From Poecilobothrus nobilitatus (Eukaryota > Arthropoda > Insecta > Diptera > Dolichopodidae), in contig OX352772.1 of the NCBI GenBank assembly GCA_947095535.1, positions 220,674,988 to 220,738,987 of the forward strand: a stretch of DNA of 64,000 nucleotides, written 5' to 3'. How positions within the stretch are numbered: the first letter of the stretch is position 1; the number at the start of each line of letters is the position of its first letter. This document shows positions 11,443 through 23,999 of this stretch, piece after piece. A program made the position numbers and the translations under genes. A model generated the notes under the pieces. It saw nothing but the letters and a program-made list of their open reading frames with translations, did no database searches and had not been told where the DNA came from.

Positions 11443-12285
11443 TATTAAAATGCTATGTTTTAATATGCAAACCCTATTAAGTTAATGCTAAATTAAATAA
11501 GGTCAATATTCTCTAATAAAATATGAATCATATTTTGTATATATCTTAATAAATAAAAAAAAATAACTACAACTTATAGTTACTACACTATGTATTACAT
11601 AAAATTTTTTTTTCATTCGAAAAAAATTTTTAGTATAAGATGTCATATTACTATAATAATAAACTCTTCACAATTAATAAACAAAAGAAAAATATATAAA
11701 AGTATAATTGTAACTCACTTTGTATTATCAAAAAATTTAGAAAAAAAAAACAAGAATTACCTACACTACAAATAATATTTTAATTTAATTTTTAACTGAC
11801 CTATGCTAACATTTAGTTTTCAGATTAAATATCATATTCTAAATGTAATTATGATTTGCAAGTAAATATTTCATTGTCAATTTTTTATTTTTTGTTTTCA
11901 GTTCACTAAATTAAGTTAATACAGTTAGTTGTAAAACAAATAATTATGAAAAAAAAAATTTCTTATTTGAAACATAAAATCTAAGAAATAAACCAAAAAT
12001 TTTATACAAAAAATATAATATACTTATCAAATTGCATTAAAATAATTAATTTTCTTTCTAAACAAAAATTATTCCGCAAAAAAAAAAAAATCTCAATTAT
12101 ATCATAATTTTTATTTACTAAGTGCATTTTTGATTTTTAACCTAATTTTCTGTTTAGAATTTCTTTTGTAATTTTAAGAATGATTATTTAGAATTCTAAT
12201 ACAAACATTTTTATACTTAATTATGTATATTTAAATAAATTGATTAAAATGTTTAAAGTTGAAAGACTCAGGAGAGTCTTCTCCC
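11443..12285 (+). other. Env-to-LTR spacer, internal 1
   Basis: AT-rich non-coding sequence of about 840 bp, closely repeated at 18333-19176. It ends with a 7-bp stem hairpin (12263-12269 with 12274-12280, loop AGGA) just before the polypurine tract. No ORF is supported. Confidence 0.6.
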
Positions 12286-12297
12286 AAGGGGTGGAGC
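12286..12297 (+). other. Polypurine tract before LTR2
   Basis: AAGGGGTGGAGC lies immediately upstream of LTR2 (AGTTA) and is repeated before LTR3 (19177-19188). It is the expected plus-strand primer site. Confidence 0.75.
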
Positions 12298-12689
12298 AGT
12301 TATATATTCAAAGTTTGTAAAGTTTAAGTATAAACAATGTTTTTGAACTTTGAATCAATTAACCTTGATTAATTTAAAAGTACCTAAAGCTCATTCATCT
12401 TTTGATAAATAAATTAATTAATAACAGAAAATGCAACTTAGCATTTCTTTAGTAAATTTTATTTCATAAATTTTTTTAAAAACAAATTCATAAGTATTTC
12501 GAAAACTAGTATTAAGTAATGTTATTGTTTTATGTTAAGAAATAAGTATAATATGTTAATTTTAATATAAATAAGTTAAATATATAAAATAATAATCAGT
12601 CTTAAGACCAACCACAACATTGTGTATCATTTTTAATTGTTCCGAAGAATATATTGAACAACACAAATTAACAAAATATATATATAACT
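12298..12689 (+). repeat. Gypsy LTR2, shared by two internal regions
   Basis: A 392-bp LTR from AGTTA to TAACT. It serves as the 3' LTR of internal 1 and the 5' LTR of internal 2, followed at once by a primer site (12689-12700). This makes a tandem LTR-internal-LTR-internal-LTR array, best explained by unequal exchange between LTRs. Confidence 0.85.
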
Positions 12690-12700
12690 GGCGCAGTCGG
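12689..12700 (+). other. Primer binding site of gypsy internal 2 (tRNA-Ser type)
   Basis: TGGCGCAGTCGG directly after LTR2, identical to the site at 6474-6485. Confidence 0.75.
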
Positions 12701-12889
12701 GAAAAATTTAACCCAAAGATTAAATTAAGAACCTTAACATATATTTAAATATATGAAAATATGTAAAATTATAAAAAAAAAAGTTATAATAAACTCAAAA
12801 CATTTAAGTTATAAAAAAAAAAAAAAAAAGTTTTAATAATGAAAAAATACAAGGTATACCAAAAAAGTGCATAAAAGGATTGGAAATCT

Positions 12890-13590
12890 CTAATCAAAAC
12901 AATTGGAATGAGGTAAAACAAGAGCTGAAGCTGCACTTCCGGCCAAGATATGATTATACTGATCTGCTTAATAAATGCAGAGCATTAAGAGTAACTACAT
13001 TAAGATAACTTTTTACTAATATTAAAAAAATAAATTATAATTTAATGAGCTATATGAATTCGATGAAAATAATCCATGGACTTATCACTCTAAAAATACG
13101 TATAAATATTTAGTTGATAGTAAGTAGTAAAGTACATGATTTCTTAAGGAGAGAATAGTACACTTATTGAAGTCTATAATAAATTTGATAAACTAAAATT
13201 ATTAGATAACACAGACGCTATTGATACGGAAAGTAGAAAAATACAAAATAAAAATTCAAATTCATATAACAAAATATATAATAAAAACAAAAATTTTAAT
13301 AGAAATAAAATTAGTGATAATAGTTATAGCGATAATAATTTTATTAATAAGAATTATAATAATTATAAATTTTCCAATTCAAAAGATAATACTAGTTCAT
13401 AAACCAAATTTAGTAAACCTAAATATTATGAAAACAATTATAATCATAGTAATAGAATAAAAAATAATAATTATACTCAGAGAAATCAAAATTTTAGCAC
13501 AACAGAGCAAAGCTTCTCACAAACAAGAAAATTTAGGCCAGAATCTATGGAAGTTTGTAATCCAAACCAAGATACAGACATAAATTTTCA
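12890..13590 (+). pseudogene. gag: Gypsy gag, internal 2, N-terminally deleted and broken
   Basis: The capsid piece (WNEVKQELKLHF, then LLNKCRALRV) at about 12900-12990 is followed by stops. An Asn/Lys-rich nucleocapsid-like stretch then runs to RPESMEVCNPNQD near 13535-13575. No zinc knuckle is seen, as usual in this group. Only 200 bp separate the primer site from the capsid piece, so much of the Gag N-terminus is missing. This copy keeps the Gag tail that internal 1 lost. Confidence 0.6.
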
Positions 13591-13740
13591 TTAAAAGCCT
13601 CGGCACTTAAACTTCCAATAATAATTATAACTTTAGGCTCTAAAAAAATTAAATGCCTAATTCATACTGGATCCTCTACCAGTATTATAAAACCTAATAT
13701 TCAAAAAAATTTTGCTGAAAAAAATTAAATAAACGAGTAT
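13591..13740 (+). pseudogene. pro: Gypsy aspartic protease, internal 2, active-site Asp replaced
   Basis: The frame reads a retroviral-type protease core. The active-site triad position shows HTGSS where the family has DTGS/T, through a CAT codon at 13663-13665. The frame stops shortly after, before the block KLNKRVYYSTINGT. The enzyme would process Gag-Pol, and loss of the catalytic Asp should inactivate it. The region is deleted in internal 1 and absent from the partial third copy. Confidence 0.65.
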
Positions 13741-16700
13741 ACTATTCTACCATTAACGGCACAAATAACGTACACCCATACACAAAAAAATTAAACTTTT
13801 AGGAACTGTTAACTGGAAAGTAATTAATTTTAAAAGTAAGATTTATGATGCTATAATTCGACAACATTTTTTTAGTATCATTTAAAGCAGATATAAATAT
13901 ATAAATATCAATAATAATAAAATCCCGTTTGAAGAAAATTGTTACCCTTTCATTGTTAGTGAAATATGTTCAATAGAATCTTTATACAATAGCTTTACTA
14001 ATTAGATAAGTTAAGATCATTTAAATTTAGAAGAAAAATCATAAATTGTAAATTTTCAAATATCAAATCAAGTACTTTTCTTTAAAGAGGGAGATAAATT
14101 GACTTCAACTACTGAATTAAAACATGGAATACAAACTAAAATAAACAGACCTATTTATTCAAAAATCTATAGATACCCTTAAATTCATGAAAAAGAAATA
14201 GAGAAACAAATTCATGAAATGCTTGAACAAGGTATTATCAAAGAAAGCATCTCTTCGTACAATAGTCCATTGAGGATTGTTCCAAAAAAGACGGATAAAT
14301 CCGGTTTAAAAAAATGGAGAATTGTCATCGATTACAGGAAACTTAACGAAAACACTGTAGATGACAAGTTCCCTATCCCCAATATCGAAAGCATATTGAA
14401 TAAATTAGTGAAAGCCCAATATTATTCAACATTAGGTCTTGCAAAGGGCTTTCACCATATATCAATGAAGGAGTCAAACAGTGAAAAAAGTGCATTTTCA
14501 ACACCTTTTGGGTACTATGAATTCTTAAGAATGCCATTTGGACGTAAAAATGCCCCATCCACCTTTCAAGATTAATGATCTCGGTACTGCGAGAAATATT
14601 AATAAAATATGTGTCGTCTACTTGGATGATATTTTCATTTTTAGCACTTCTTTAGAAAAACATTTGAAAAGTATTAAGTTAGTTTTTTCTAAATCAAATC
14701 AAGCTAAACTTAAAATCCAAGTAGGCAAATGTAATTTATTACAAAAACAAACCTAGTTTCTTTGCCACGCAGTGACTACCCATGGTGTCAAACCAAACCC
14801 TTCAAAAATCAAAACAATTCAAAATTTAAAACTTTCTACCAGACAAAAGCAAATTAAATTTTTCTTATGTATTACTGGCTATTATAGGAAATTTGTTAGA
14901 GATTATGGAAAAATTGCAAGTCCTATAATTATATACTTAAAGAAAGATCTGAAAATTAATACAAATTACCCTAGTTACTTAACAGCATTTGAACAACTAA
15001 AAGAAATAATTACGAACCATCCAATTTTCAGATATCCGGATTTTCATAAAAAGTTTAACCTTGTAACAGACGCAAGCAACCAAGCAATCGAAGCCGTTCT
15101 TACACAAGAAGGCCACCCAGTTGCTTATAGTTCAAGGACGCTTAACGAACATGAAAAAAGGTACTAGACAATTGAAAAGGAATTATTAGCTATAGTTTGG
15201 GGAACTAAATATTTTCGTCCTTATTTATTCGGTAGAGAATTTGACTTGCAAACGGACCAACAGCCAACTAAATGGCTTTATCCTAAACATTCAGGTAAAG
15301 ATATAAACCCTAGACTGCAAAGATGGTTAATTCAACTGGGTGAGTATAATATTAATATGGATTATATAAAAGGCAAAGAAAACAAGGTAGCCGACTTTTA
15401 AGTCGATTTGACTCCATCACAAATGTAATTAATTTATTTGGGACCAATAAATCCAGGGAAGAAGAGTGTGTAACAGACAAAAAAATTGTTTCCCCAAAAA
15501 CAATACTGAAAATATTAGTATTAATAGAACAAATGTGGGATTAGAAATCTTGAATATGAATTCAAATCATTCACAACCAGAATCATTAGATATGCAAACA
15601 ATTTATTTACAAAGGGAAGAACTGAGCCATCATATTCCAATATTAGAGACTCTTGTTAATAGATTTGAAGGCCAAATAATTCTTACTGAGAAAACACACA
15701 CGGAATGTAAAGAAATTTTTAATAAAAAGAGAATATTTATTGACAGAAATGATCTAAATGAAGATACAAACAATTTTAGCAATCAAATAATAAAAGGAAA
15801 AGTAGGTATTTAGAGTCAGTTAAATGATAGAGATTACAATAAACTTCAATTAAAATTAATAAATTTATATCCAACCAGAAATTTAGTAATATTCGTTAAG
15901 TGTAGTTACTTTGCAATAGATATTGTCAATATAGATGACTTGAAAAAACAAGTTCTTTATTTCATAATAAGGATTCGGGAAAATATCAACTTACATTCTG
16001 GGATAATACCAACTTATCAAAATCTTAAAAATAAAATTTATAATCCTAAACTTAAAATCACTATACACAAAATTTTGAATAATTGTGATATATGTACAGG
16101 AGCAAAGTATGACAAAAAATCAATTTAAAAAACATTCCACATAACTGAAACTAAAACGGTAAATGAAATAATTCATATTCGTATCCACACAAATAGTAAG
16201 CATTTCTTCTTTAACGTAGGTAATTGACAAATTTTCCAAACACGCTATTTCTCTATATTTGGAAGATGAAACCCACATTACATTATCAGAAAAAATAAGG
16301 AATATTATTAGCATTAAGGGCAAAATAAAAAAACTAGTTTTCAACAATGAATTTGCTTCAAAATATATAAAAGATTTTTGTGAAAAAGAAGGTATAGAAT
16401 ATCATGTTACAAAACCTAATAGATATACAGGTAATGCCGACATTGAATGACTTAACGGTACTATAACGGAAAAAATTAGATCTTTAGAGAGGAAGTAAAA
16501 CTACCAATCAAATTACAAATTCTTAAAGCTGTAGAAATTTACAATAATATTTATCACTCTTCCATTAAAACAAGCCCACTACTTGTTCAAAATAAAGCAG
16601 TAGACCACACAAACGTGTACGAAAGACTGAAAAACTTAAAACAAAATATTATTAATAAAAGAAACTGTAATAGAGAAAATTATAATGAAAACAGAAAAAT

Positions 16701-16907
16701 TGGCTATGTAAAAAATTACAAAAAAGCTTAGGCATAAATAAATTTAGAAAATATAACTTAAGTAATTTTCACGAAACTAACATTAAACGTCCATTCAAAT
16801 TTGCAGACTACTCCAATTAACGTGAAGACAATAGCACTGTAGATACTCTTGCTACTAATGCCGACAGCATCCCACCAAACAATGATAATCGAAAAAATAA
16901 AAACTGA
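13741..16907 (+). pseudogene. pol: Gypsy pol, internal 2 (RT, RNase H, integrase), broken
   Basis: Same layout as internal 1. RT is at about 14219-14760, with a 118-codon open stretch up to the frameshift after STFQD and catalytic YLDDIF near 14620. RNase H is at about 14990-15410, integrase at about 15940-16700. The RT motif A Asp is Gly (LGLAKG, 14435-14437). The first integrase Asp is Arg (16180-16182) and the second is Asn (LVFNNEF, 16343-16345). A stop directly follows the catalytic Glu (NADIE-stop). With the protease change above, catalytic positions of every Pol enzyme except RNase H are altered. Shared frameshifts with internal 1 show that the common ancestor was already defective. 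Confidence 0.8.
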
Positions 16908-18332
16908 ATTAAGGTATTCCGAAATAAAAGTAAGTAAAGCTGAAATAGTGGACAAATTCGACATAATCCTACATAACATTTACCCAAACGATATATTAGA
17001 TATAGTTGATGCAATAGAGTCAACATTTAATATGATACATTTAAATAACCATAAAATATAATAGATAACAAAATAGATAGAATAAGATATAAAATAAAAA
17101 CACTAGTTCCTTATAAACAAAGAAAGGGTCTCATTAACTTAGGGGGAATATACTTAATTGGCTTTTTGGATCAATGAACAATGACAATAGAACAAACATT
17201 GAAAACCATCTCATGACCATAGACCAAAATAATCATAATATAATTGATAACTCAAATTTTAAACCAACAGATAAAGGTAAACGAGAACTTTAATAAAACG
17301 TATCTCCAAATTAAAGACATAATCGAACAAGATAGAGTACAAATATTAGAAATCATTAATAAATTTGAGAGTGAAGAGTTAAAAATTAAATCGGAAATTG
17401 GTTTCCTAGAACAAACGTTTAAGTTAGATTTCGTAAAACAACAAATTAACCATATACAGGATAATATCGCCTCAGCTCGATTCGGTCTTCTGGATCCTAA
17501 TATACTAACGGACGAAGAAATACATTTTTATCAAATCGATTTTCATAAGTTATTCAATATCCGACTAGCTGTTGCCAAAAATATTGATGAATATATAATT
17601 CTTGCTCTAAATATTCCGATACATTCTTTCACAACTAGCGCAAATATATTAGTACCTAATACTAACTCTTTTCAAAAACAAATAGAGTCTGACATTGATT
17701 TCATAATATACCATGACAACAAAACACTCTCTTACAAAGAAGGAAAAACATTAAAAGAATTAGCTGAAAGCAAAAACTGTATAATTCAAAAAAGTTGTAA
17801 ATTTGTAAACAGAATAAAAGAAGAAATATTTGTAATAGTTGAAAAAATTATTGTTTTAAATAATTTAAAACTCAGTAATTTAACGAGTACTTGTGACGAA
17901 AGAAAAACTTTTCTTAAAGAAAATTATTTTATAAATTTTAATAATTGTACAAATAAAATTAACAGTAGAGAATTTAGTAATAATCGTAAAATATTTACTC
18001 AAAGATTTGCAATGCCCAAAAATGAAAATGAAAATGTAACATTCAATAATAACGAAATTTTATCATTCGATAAAATTTTACTTAGTCAGGAAAAAAATTT
18101 AAAAAAAATAGAAGAACTCGAGTATCATAAAAATATAAGTCATAGTTTTAAATTAGGGACCATAATTGTAATCGTAATAATAATAATAATTTTTATTTCT
18201 TACATTATATATAAACAAAAACGAATTAAAATCGGTGTTATAAAAAACATCCAGCAAAAAACAAAAATTGATATTGATCATGGTATAGATTTAAAAAAAA
18301 TTATAAATAAATACAAAAACAATGGAAATTAA
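16849..18332 (+). pseudogene. env: Gypsy env, internal 2
   Basis: The structure matches the env at 9953-11442: a short N-terminal frame (16849-17061), the same double stop and frame change with the basic KQRK/Gly-rich segment near 17120-17150, then a 362-codon frame (17244-18332) with a C-terminal membrane helix. It lacks an ATG at the start of the long frame. It is closer to the third copy than to the first: both lack two residues near codon 220 and share the tail sequence IQQKTKIDIDHG. Confidence 0.7.
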
Positions 18333-19176
18333 TATTAAAATGCTATGTTTTAATATGCAAACCCTATTAAGTTAATGCTAAATTAAATAAGGTCAATATT
18401 CTCTAATAAAATATAAATCATATTATGTATATATCTTTATAAATAAAAAAAAATAACTACAACTTATAGTTACTACACTATGTATTACATAAAATTTTTT
18501 TTTCATTCGAAAAAAATTTTTAGTATAAGATGTCATATTACTATAATAATAAACTCTTCACAATTAATAAACAAAAGAAAAATATATAAAAGTATAATTG
18601 TAACTCACTTTGTATTATCAAAAAATTTAGAAAAAAAAAAACAAGAATTACACTACAAATAATAATTTTAATTTAATTTTTAACTGACCTATGCTAACAT
18701 TTAGTTTTCAGATTAAATATCATATTCTAAATGTAATTATGATTTGTAAGTAAATATTTCATTGTCAATTTTTTATTTTTTGTTTTCAAGTTCACTAAAT
18801 TAAGTTAACGCAGTTAGTTGTAAAACAAATAATTATGAAAAAAAAAATTTCTTATTTGAAACATAAAATCTAAGAAATAAACCAAAAATTTTATACAAAA
18901 AATATAATATACTTATTAAATTGCATTAAAATAATTAATTTTCTTTCTAAACAAAAATTATTCCGCAAAAAAAAAAAAAATTCTCAATTATATCATAATT
19001 TTTATTTACTAAGTGCATTTTTGATTTTTAACCTAATTTTTTGTTTTGAATTTCTTTTGTAATTTTAAGAATGATTATTTAGAATTCTAATACAAACATT
19101 TTTATACTTAATTATGTATATTTAAATAAATTGATTAAAATGTTTAAAGTTGAAAGACTCAGGAGAGTCTTCTCTC
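18333..19176 (+). other. Env-to-LTR spacer, internal 2
   Basis: Non-coding AT-rich sequence homologous to 11443-12285, with the same hairpin (AAGACTC/GAGTCTT) before the polypurine tract at 19177-19188 (AAGGGGTGGAGG). Confidence 0.6.
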
Positions 19177-19188
19177 AAGGGGTGGAGG

Positions 19189-19605
19189 AGTTATATATTC
19201 AAAGTTTGTAAAGTTTAAGTATAAACAATGTTTTTGAACTTTGAATCAATTAACCTTGATTAATTTAAAAGTATCTAAAACTCATTCATCTTTTGATAAA
19301 TAAATTACTTAATAACAGAGAATGCAACGTAGCATTTCTTTAGTAAATTTTAATTAATAAATTTTAATAAAAACAAATTCATAAGTATTTCGAAAACTAG
19401 TATTAAGTAATGTTATTGTTTTCTGTTAAGAAATAAGTATAATATGTAAATTTTAATAAGTAATATTAAATGTAATGTAAATTAAATAAGTTAAATATTT
19501 AAAATAAAAATCAGTCTTAAGACCAACCACAATATTCTGTATCAATTTTTAATTGTTCCGAAGAACATATTGAACAGCACAAATTAACAAAATATATATA
19601 TAACT
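19189..19605 (+). repeat. Gypsy LTR3, right end of the tandem array
   Basis: A 417-bp LTR from AGTTA to TAACT. It is followed directly by CGTA (19606-19609), the right target-site duplication, and then LINE ORF1 sequence. Confidence 0.85.
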
Positions 19606-20956
19606 CGTATGAGTCGCGCAACTCAGGTAATGATTCGTCCTTGAAAAGCATCAGGTCACAAGATGTACCTAGTGCGGGCGCAGAGAAGCGGTGCCGAGAA
19701 CGAGTCTTCATAGCAGTTAAAAATTACAATGATATTGTAGAAAATAGTTTATGTGTTACAGTTGCTAACGAAAAAGCCCCCGATCGTAAAATATGGAGCG
19801 ACCTGTGGATTAAACTTGAGGTGCGATTGCCCGAATTAGTGAATGAGCACATTCTTGGAAGGGGTGGAAGATAAAAACATCGCAGAAGCATCGCTACGTT
19901 AGCCGATTGGCATAATCCCAGCAAGCTAAATCCCGAGAAGACTTAGAGCTCGGATTTGGTTGTCTAGGATGGAGGGAGGAAAACTTACTCGAATGCCTCC
20001 GACACCACAAACCGACGGTTTCAATGGGGAATTGGTTGGTGATAGTGAATGAGAAATCGTCCGAAGAACTTCTGGAGAACAATATATCGTTTCTCCTTCC
20101 TATCAACGAGGAAAGTCTCGAACCTCTTGAGAAGCTAGAGAACGTTAAGGTTTGGTTCACGTCATACCAAACTGAAAATATTTAAGTCAGGTAGTCCAGA
20201 CGTAGGTTACCCCGACGAGATGAATGCTATGAGAGAATGTCTACGGGCCGCTGGAGAGAATGTTAGTCGTAAAAGAGTATTCGGCAGCCAGTAATTTGAA
20301 CGATGCGAACGGTACAATCTTCGGGATTGGGGGTTAAGTAACGGTGACCATAAACTATAAACTGTTCTACAAGAATGTAGGTTTGGAAATAGGTAAGCCA
20401 AGAATTTGTACTCTGGTCAAAAACCACATTTGTGCACATGTTTGTTCTATTTTCAGTCACGAAGAATTGACAATTGTCAAAATTGAGACACATAACTTGA
20501 ACATAAGTTCTGTGTACATCCCATGTGAAGAGCCCACACCTCCTGCTTATCTGGTAGGTGCCACAGGTGATAAGTTGATTGTGAGCTGCGGCGCTAATGC
20601 TCGGTATATGGGAAAGCTCGCGAGATGAGTCATTGTTTGATTTTATTCTAAACACTTACCTAAATATATGAAATAAGAGAAAAACCTCCACATTCACATT
20701 GTCAATCAGAAGCCTGAAAACCCTAAGCTTAAGGGTTCTACGGTTACTAATTGTAGAAAATTCGGGAAAGTAGCAAGAAAAAAATTCTTGGTAGTGGATA
20801 ACTCAAAAATTAGTGAAACAGGATGACAGACATGTTTACAAAGGCCTTGGAGATCTCATTTAAGGTGTCATGTCCTATCAAACGAAGCAGAAAAACATTG
20901 CCGGTCTACTGGAATGAGAACTTAAGTAACCTAAGGAAGGAAACTAGGAATTCCTA
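19606..20956 (+). pseudogene. LOA-like LINE copy 1 continued: ORF1 C-terminal part and endonuclease
   Basis: This resumes the LINE cut at 6070. Recognisable pieces are the ORF1 C-terminal block (LLECLRHHKPTVSMGNW near 19985-20030) in a shifted frame, then the APE-type endonuclease of ORF2 (SVYIPCEEPTPP near 20510, SCGANAR near 20585-20600). The RT linker motif PVYWNENLSNLRKET lies near 20905-20945. Stops and frameshifts are frequent. It ends abruptly at about 20956 in a hybrid junction with gypsy RNase H/integrase sequence. APE endonuclease would nick target DNA for target-primed reverse transcription. Confidence 0.7.
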
Positions 20957-23900
20957 TAAATCCAGGGAAGAAGAGTGTGTAACAGACAAAAAAATTGTTT
21001 CCCCAAAAACAATACTGAAAATATTAGTATTAATAGAACAAATGTGGGATTAGAAACCTTGAATATGAATTCAAATCATTCACAACCAGAATCATTGGAT
21101 ATGCAAACAATTTATTTACAAAGGGAAGAACTGAGCGATCATATTCCAATATTAGAGACTCTTGTTAATAGATTTGAAGGCCAAATAATTCTTACTGAGA
21201 AAACACACACGGAATGTAAAGAAATTTTTAATAAAAAGAGAATATTTATTGACAGAAATGATCTAAATGAAGATACAAACAATTTTAGCAATCAAATAAC
21301 AAAAGGAAAAGTAGGTATTTAGAGTCAGTTAAATGATAAAGATTACAATAAACTTCAATTAAAATTAATAAATTTATATCCAAACAGCAATTTAGTAAAA
21401 TTCGTTAAGTGTAGTTACTTTGCAAGAGATATTGTCAATATAGATTACTTGAAAAAACAATTTCTTTATTTCATAATAAGGATTCGGGAAAATATCAACT
21501 TACATTCTGGGATAATACCAACTTATCAAAATCTTAAAAATAAAATTTATAATCCTAAACTTAAAATCACTATACACAAAATTTTGAATAATTGTGATAT
21601 ATGTACAGGAGCAAAGTATGACAAAAAATCAATTTAAAATACATTCCACATAACTGAAACTAAAACGGTAAATGAAATAATTCATATCGATATCCACACA
21701 AATAGTAAGCATTACTTCTTTAACGTAGGTAATTGACAAATTTTCCAAACACGCTATTTCTCTATATTTGGAAGATAAAAGCCACATTACATTATAAGAA
21801 AAAATAAGGAATATTATTAGCATTAAGGGCAAAATAAAAAAACTAGTTTTCGACAATGAATTTGCTTCAAAATATATAAAAGATTTTTTGAAAAAGAAAG
21901 TATAGAATATCATGTTACAAAACCTAATAGATATACAGGTAATGCCGACATTGAATGACTTAACGGTACTATAACGGAAAAAATTAGATCTTTAGAGAGG
22001 AAGTAAAACTGCCAATCAAATTACAAATTCTTAAAGCCGTAGAAATTTACAATAATATTTATCACTCTTCCATTAAAACAAACCCACTACTTGTTCAAAA
22101 TAAAGAAGTAGCCACACAAACGTGTACGAAAGACTGAAAAACTTAAAACAAAATATTATTAATAAAAGAAACTGTAATAAAGAAAATTACAATGAAAAGA
22201 GAAAAATTGGCTATGTAAAAAATTATAAATCGTTAGGCATAAATAAATTTAGAAAATATAACTTAAGTAATTTTCACGAAACTAACATTAAACGTCCATT
22301 CAAATTTGCAGACTACTCAAATTAACGTGAAGACAAAAGCACTGTAGATAGTCTTGCTACTGATGCCGACAGCATCCCACCAAACAATGATAATCGAAAA
22401 AATAAAAACTGAATTAAGGTATTCCGAAATAAAAGTAAGTAAAGCTGAAATAGTGGACAAATTCGACATAATCCTACATAACATTTACCCAAACGATATA
22501 TTAGATATAGTTGATGCAATAGAGTCAACATTTAATATGATACATTTAAATAACCATAAAATATAATAGATAACAAAATAGATAGAATAAGATATAAAAT
22601 AAAAACACTAGTTCCTTATAAACAAAGAAAGGGTCTCATTAACTTAGGGGGAATATACTTAATTGGCTTTTTGGATCAATGAACAATGACAATAGAACAA
22701 ACATTGAAAACCATCTCATGACCATAGACCAAAATAATCATAATATAATTGATAACTCAAAGTTTAAACCAACAGATAAAGGTAAACGAAAACTTTAATA
22801 AAACATATCTCCAAATTAAAGACATAATCGAACAAGATAGAGTACAAATATTAGAAATCATTAATAAATTTGAGAGTGAAGAGATAAAAATTAAATCGGA
22901 AATTGGTTTCCTAGAACAAACGTTTAAGTTAGATTTCGTAAAACAACAAATTAACCATATACAGGATAATATCGCCTCAGCTCGATTCGGTCTTCTGGAT
23001 CCTAATATACTAACGGACGAAGAAATACATTTTTATCAAATCGATTTTCATAAGTTATTCAAAATCCGACTAGCTGTTGCCAAAAATATTGACGAATCTA
23101 TAATTCTTGCTCTTAAAATTCCGATACATTCTTTCACAACTAGCGCAAATATATTAGTACCTGAGACTAACTCTTTTCAAAAACAAATAGAGTCTGACAT
23201 TGAATTCATAATATACCATGACAACAAAACACTCTCTTACAAAGAAGGAAAAACATTAAAAGAATTAGCTGAAAGCAAAAACTGTATAATTCAAAAAAGT
23301 TGTAAATTTGTAAACAGAATAAAAGAAGAAATATTTGTAATAGTTGAAAAAATTATTGTTTTAAATAATTTAAAACTCAGTAATTTAACGAGTACTTGTG
23401 ACGAAAGAAAAACTTTTCTTAAAGAAAATTATTTTATAAATTTTAATAATTGTACAAATAAAATTAACAGTAGAGAATTTAGTAATAATCGTAAAATATT
23501 TACTCAAAGATTTGCAATGCCCAAAAATGAAAATGAAAATGTAACATTCAATAATAACGAAATTTTATCATTCGATAAAATTTTACTTAGTCAGGAAAAA
23601 AATTTAAAAAAAATAGAAGAACTCGAGTATCATAAAAATATAAGTCATAGTTTTAAATTAGGGACCATAATTGTAATCGTAATAATAATAATAATTTTTA
23701 TTTCTTACATTATATATAAACAAAAACGAATTAAAATCGGTGTTATAAAAAACATCCAGCAAAAAACAAAAATTGATATTGATCATGGTATAGATTTAAA
23801 AAAAATTATAAATAAATACAAAAACAATGGAAATTAATATTAAAATGCTATGTTTTAATATGCAAACCCTATTAAGTTAATGCTAAATTAAATAAGGTCA

Positions 23901-23999
23901 ATATTCTCTAATAAAATATAAATCATATTATGTATATATCTTTATAAATAAAAAAAAATAACTACAACTTATAGTTACTATACTATGTATTACATAAAA
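20957..23999 (+). mobile_element. Third, partial gypsy internal copy (pol tail and env), no LTR
   Basis: Homologous to 8549-11600 and 15450-18494, starting inside the RNase H/integrase linker and ending just past env. It has no LTR, primer site or RT, and is flanked on both sides by LINE sequence. Integrase differs informatively: the first Asp is intact (HIDIH, 21689-21691) and so is the second (LVFDNEF, 21852-21854), but the stop after the catalytic Glu matches copy 2. Such mosaic diagnostic sites suggest gene conversion or derivation from a sister element, so this is not a plain copy of internal 2. Confidence 0.8.
22354..23837 (+). pseudogene. env: Gypsy env, third copy
   Basis: The N-terminal frame (22354-22566), the same double stop and shifted cleavage-region segment, and then a 362-codon frame (22749-23837) with a C-terminal transmembrane helix (TIIVIVIIIIIFISYIIY) and short basic tail. 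Compared with copy 2 I count about seven amino-acid changes and about five silent ones in the long frame, so selection cannot be judged by eye. Confidence 0.7.

Noticed and set aside
11590..11775. Small frames after env (also 18480-18662)
   Set aside because: AT-rich low-complexity sequence in the 3' spacer; no motif, no sensible start context.
13221..13460. Ile-rich frame resembling a membrane protein
   Set aside because: Out-of-frame reading of the Asn/Lys-rich Gag tail of internal 2.
16817..17026. Minus-strand frames over env (also 22322-22531)
   Set aside because: Antisense shadows of the env N-terminal region, conserved only because the copies are near-identical.
19894..20655. Minus-strand frames of 64-130 codons (also 24129-24636, 45308-45775, 49919-50272, 52304-52762)
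   Set aside because: Antisense to LINE ORF1/ORF2, which have the clear motifs on the plus strand.
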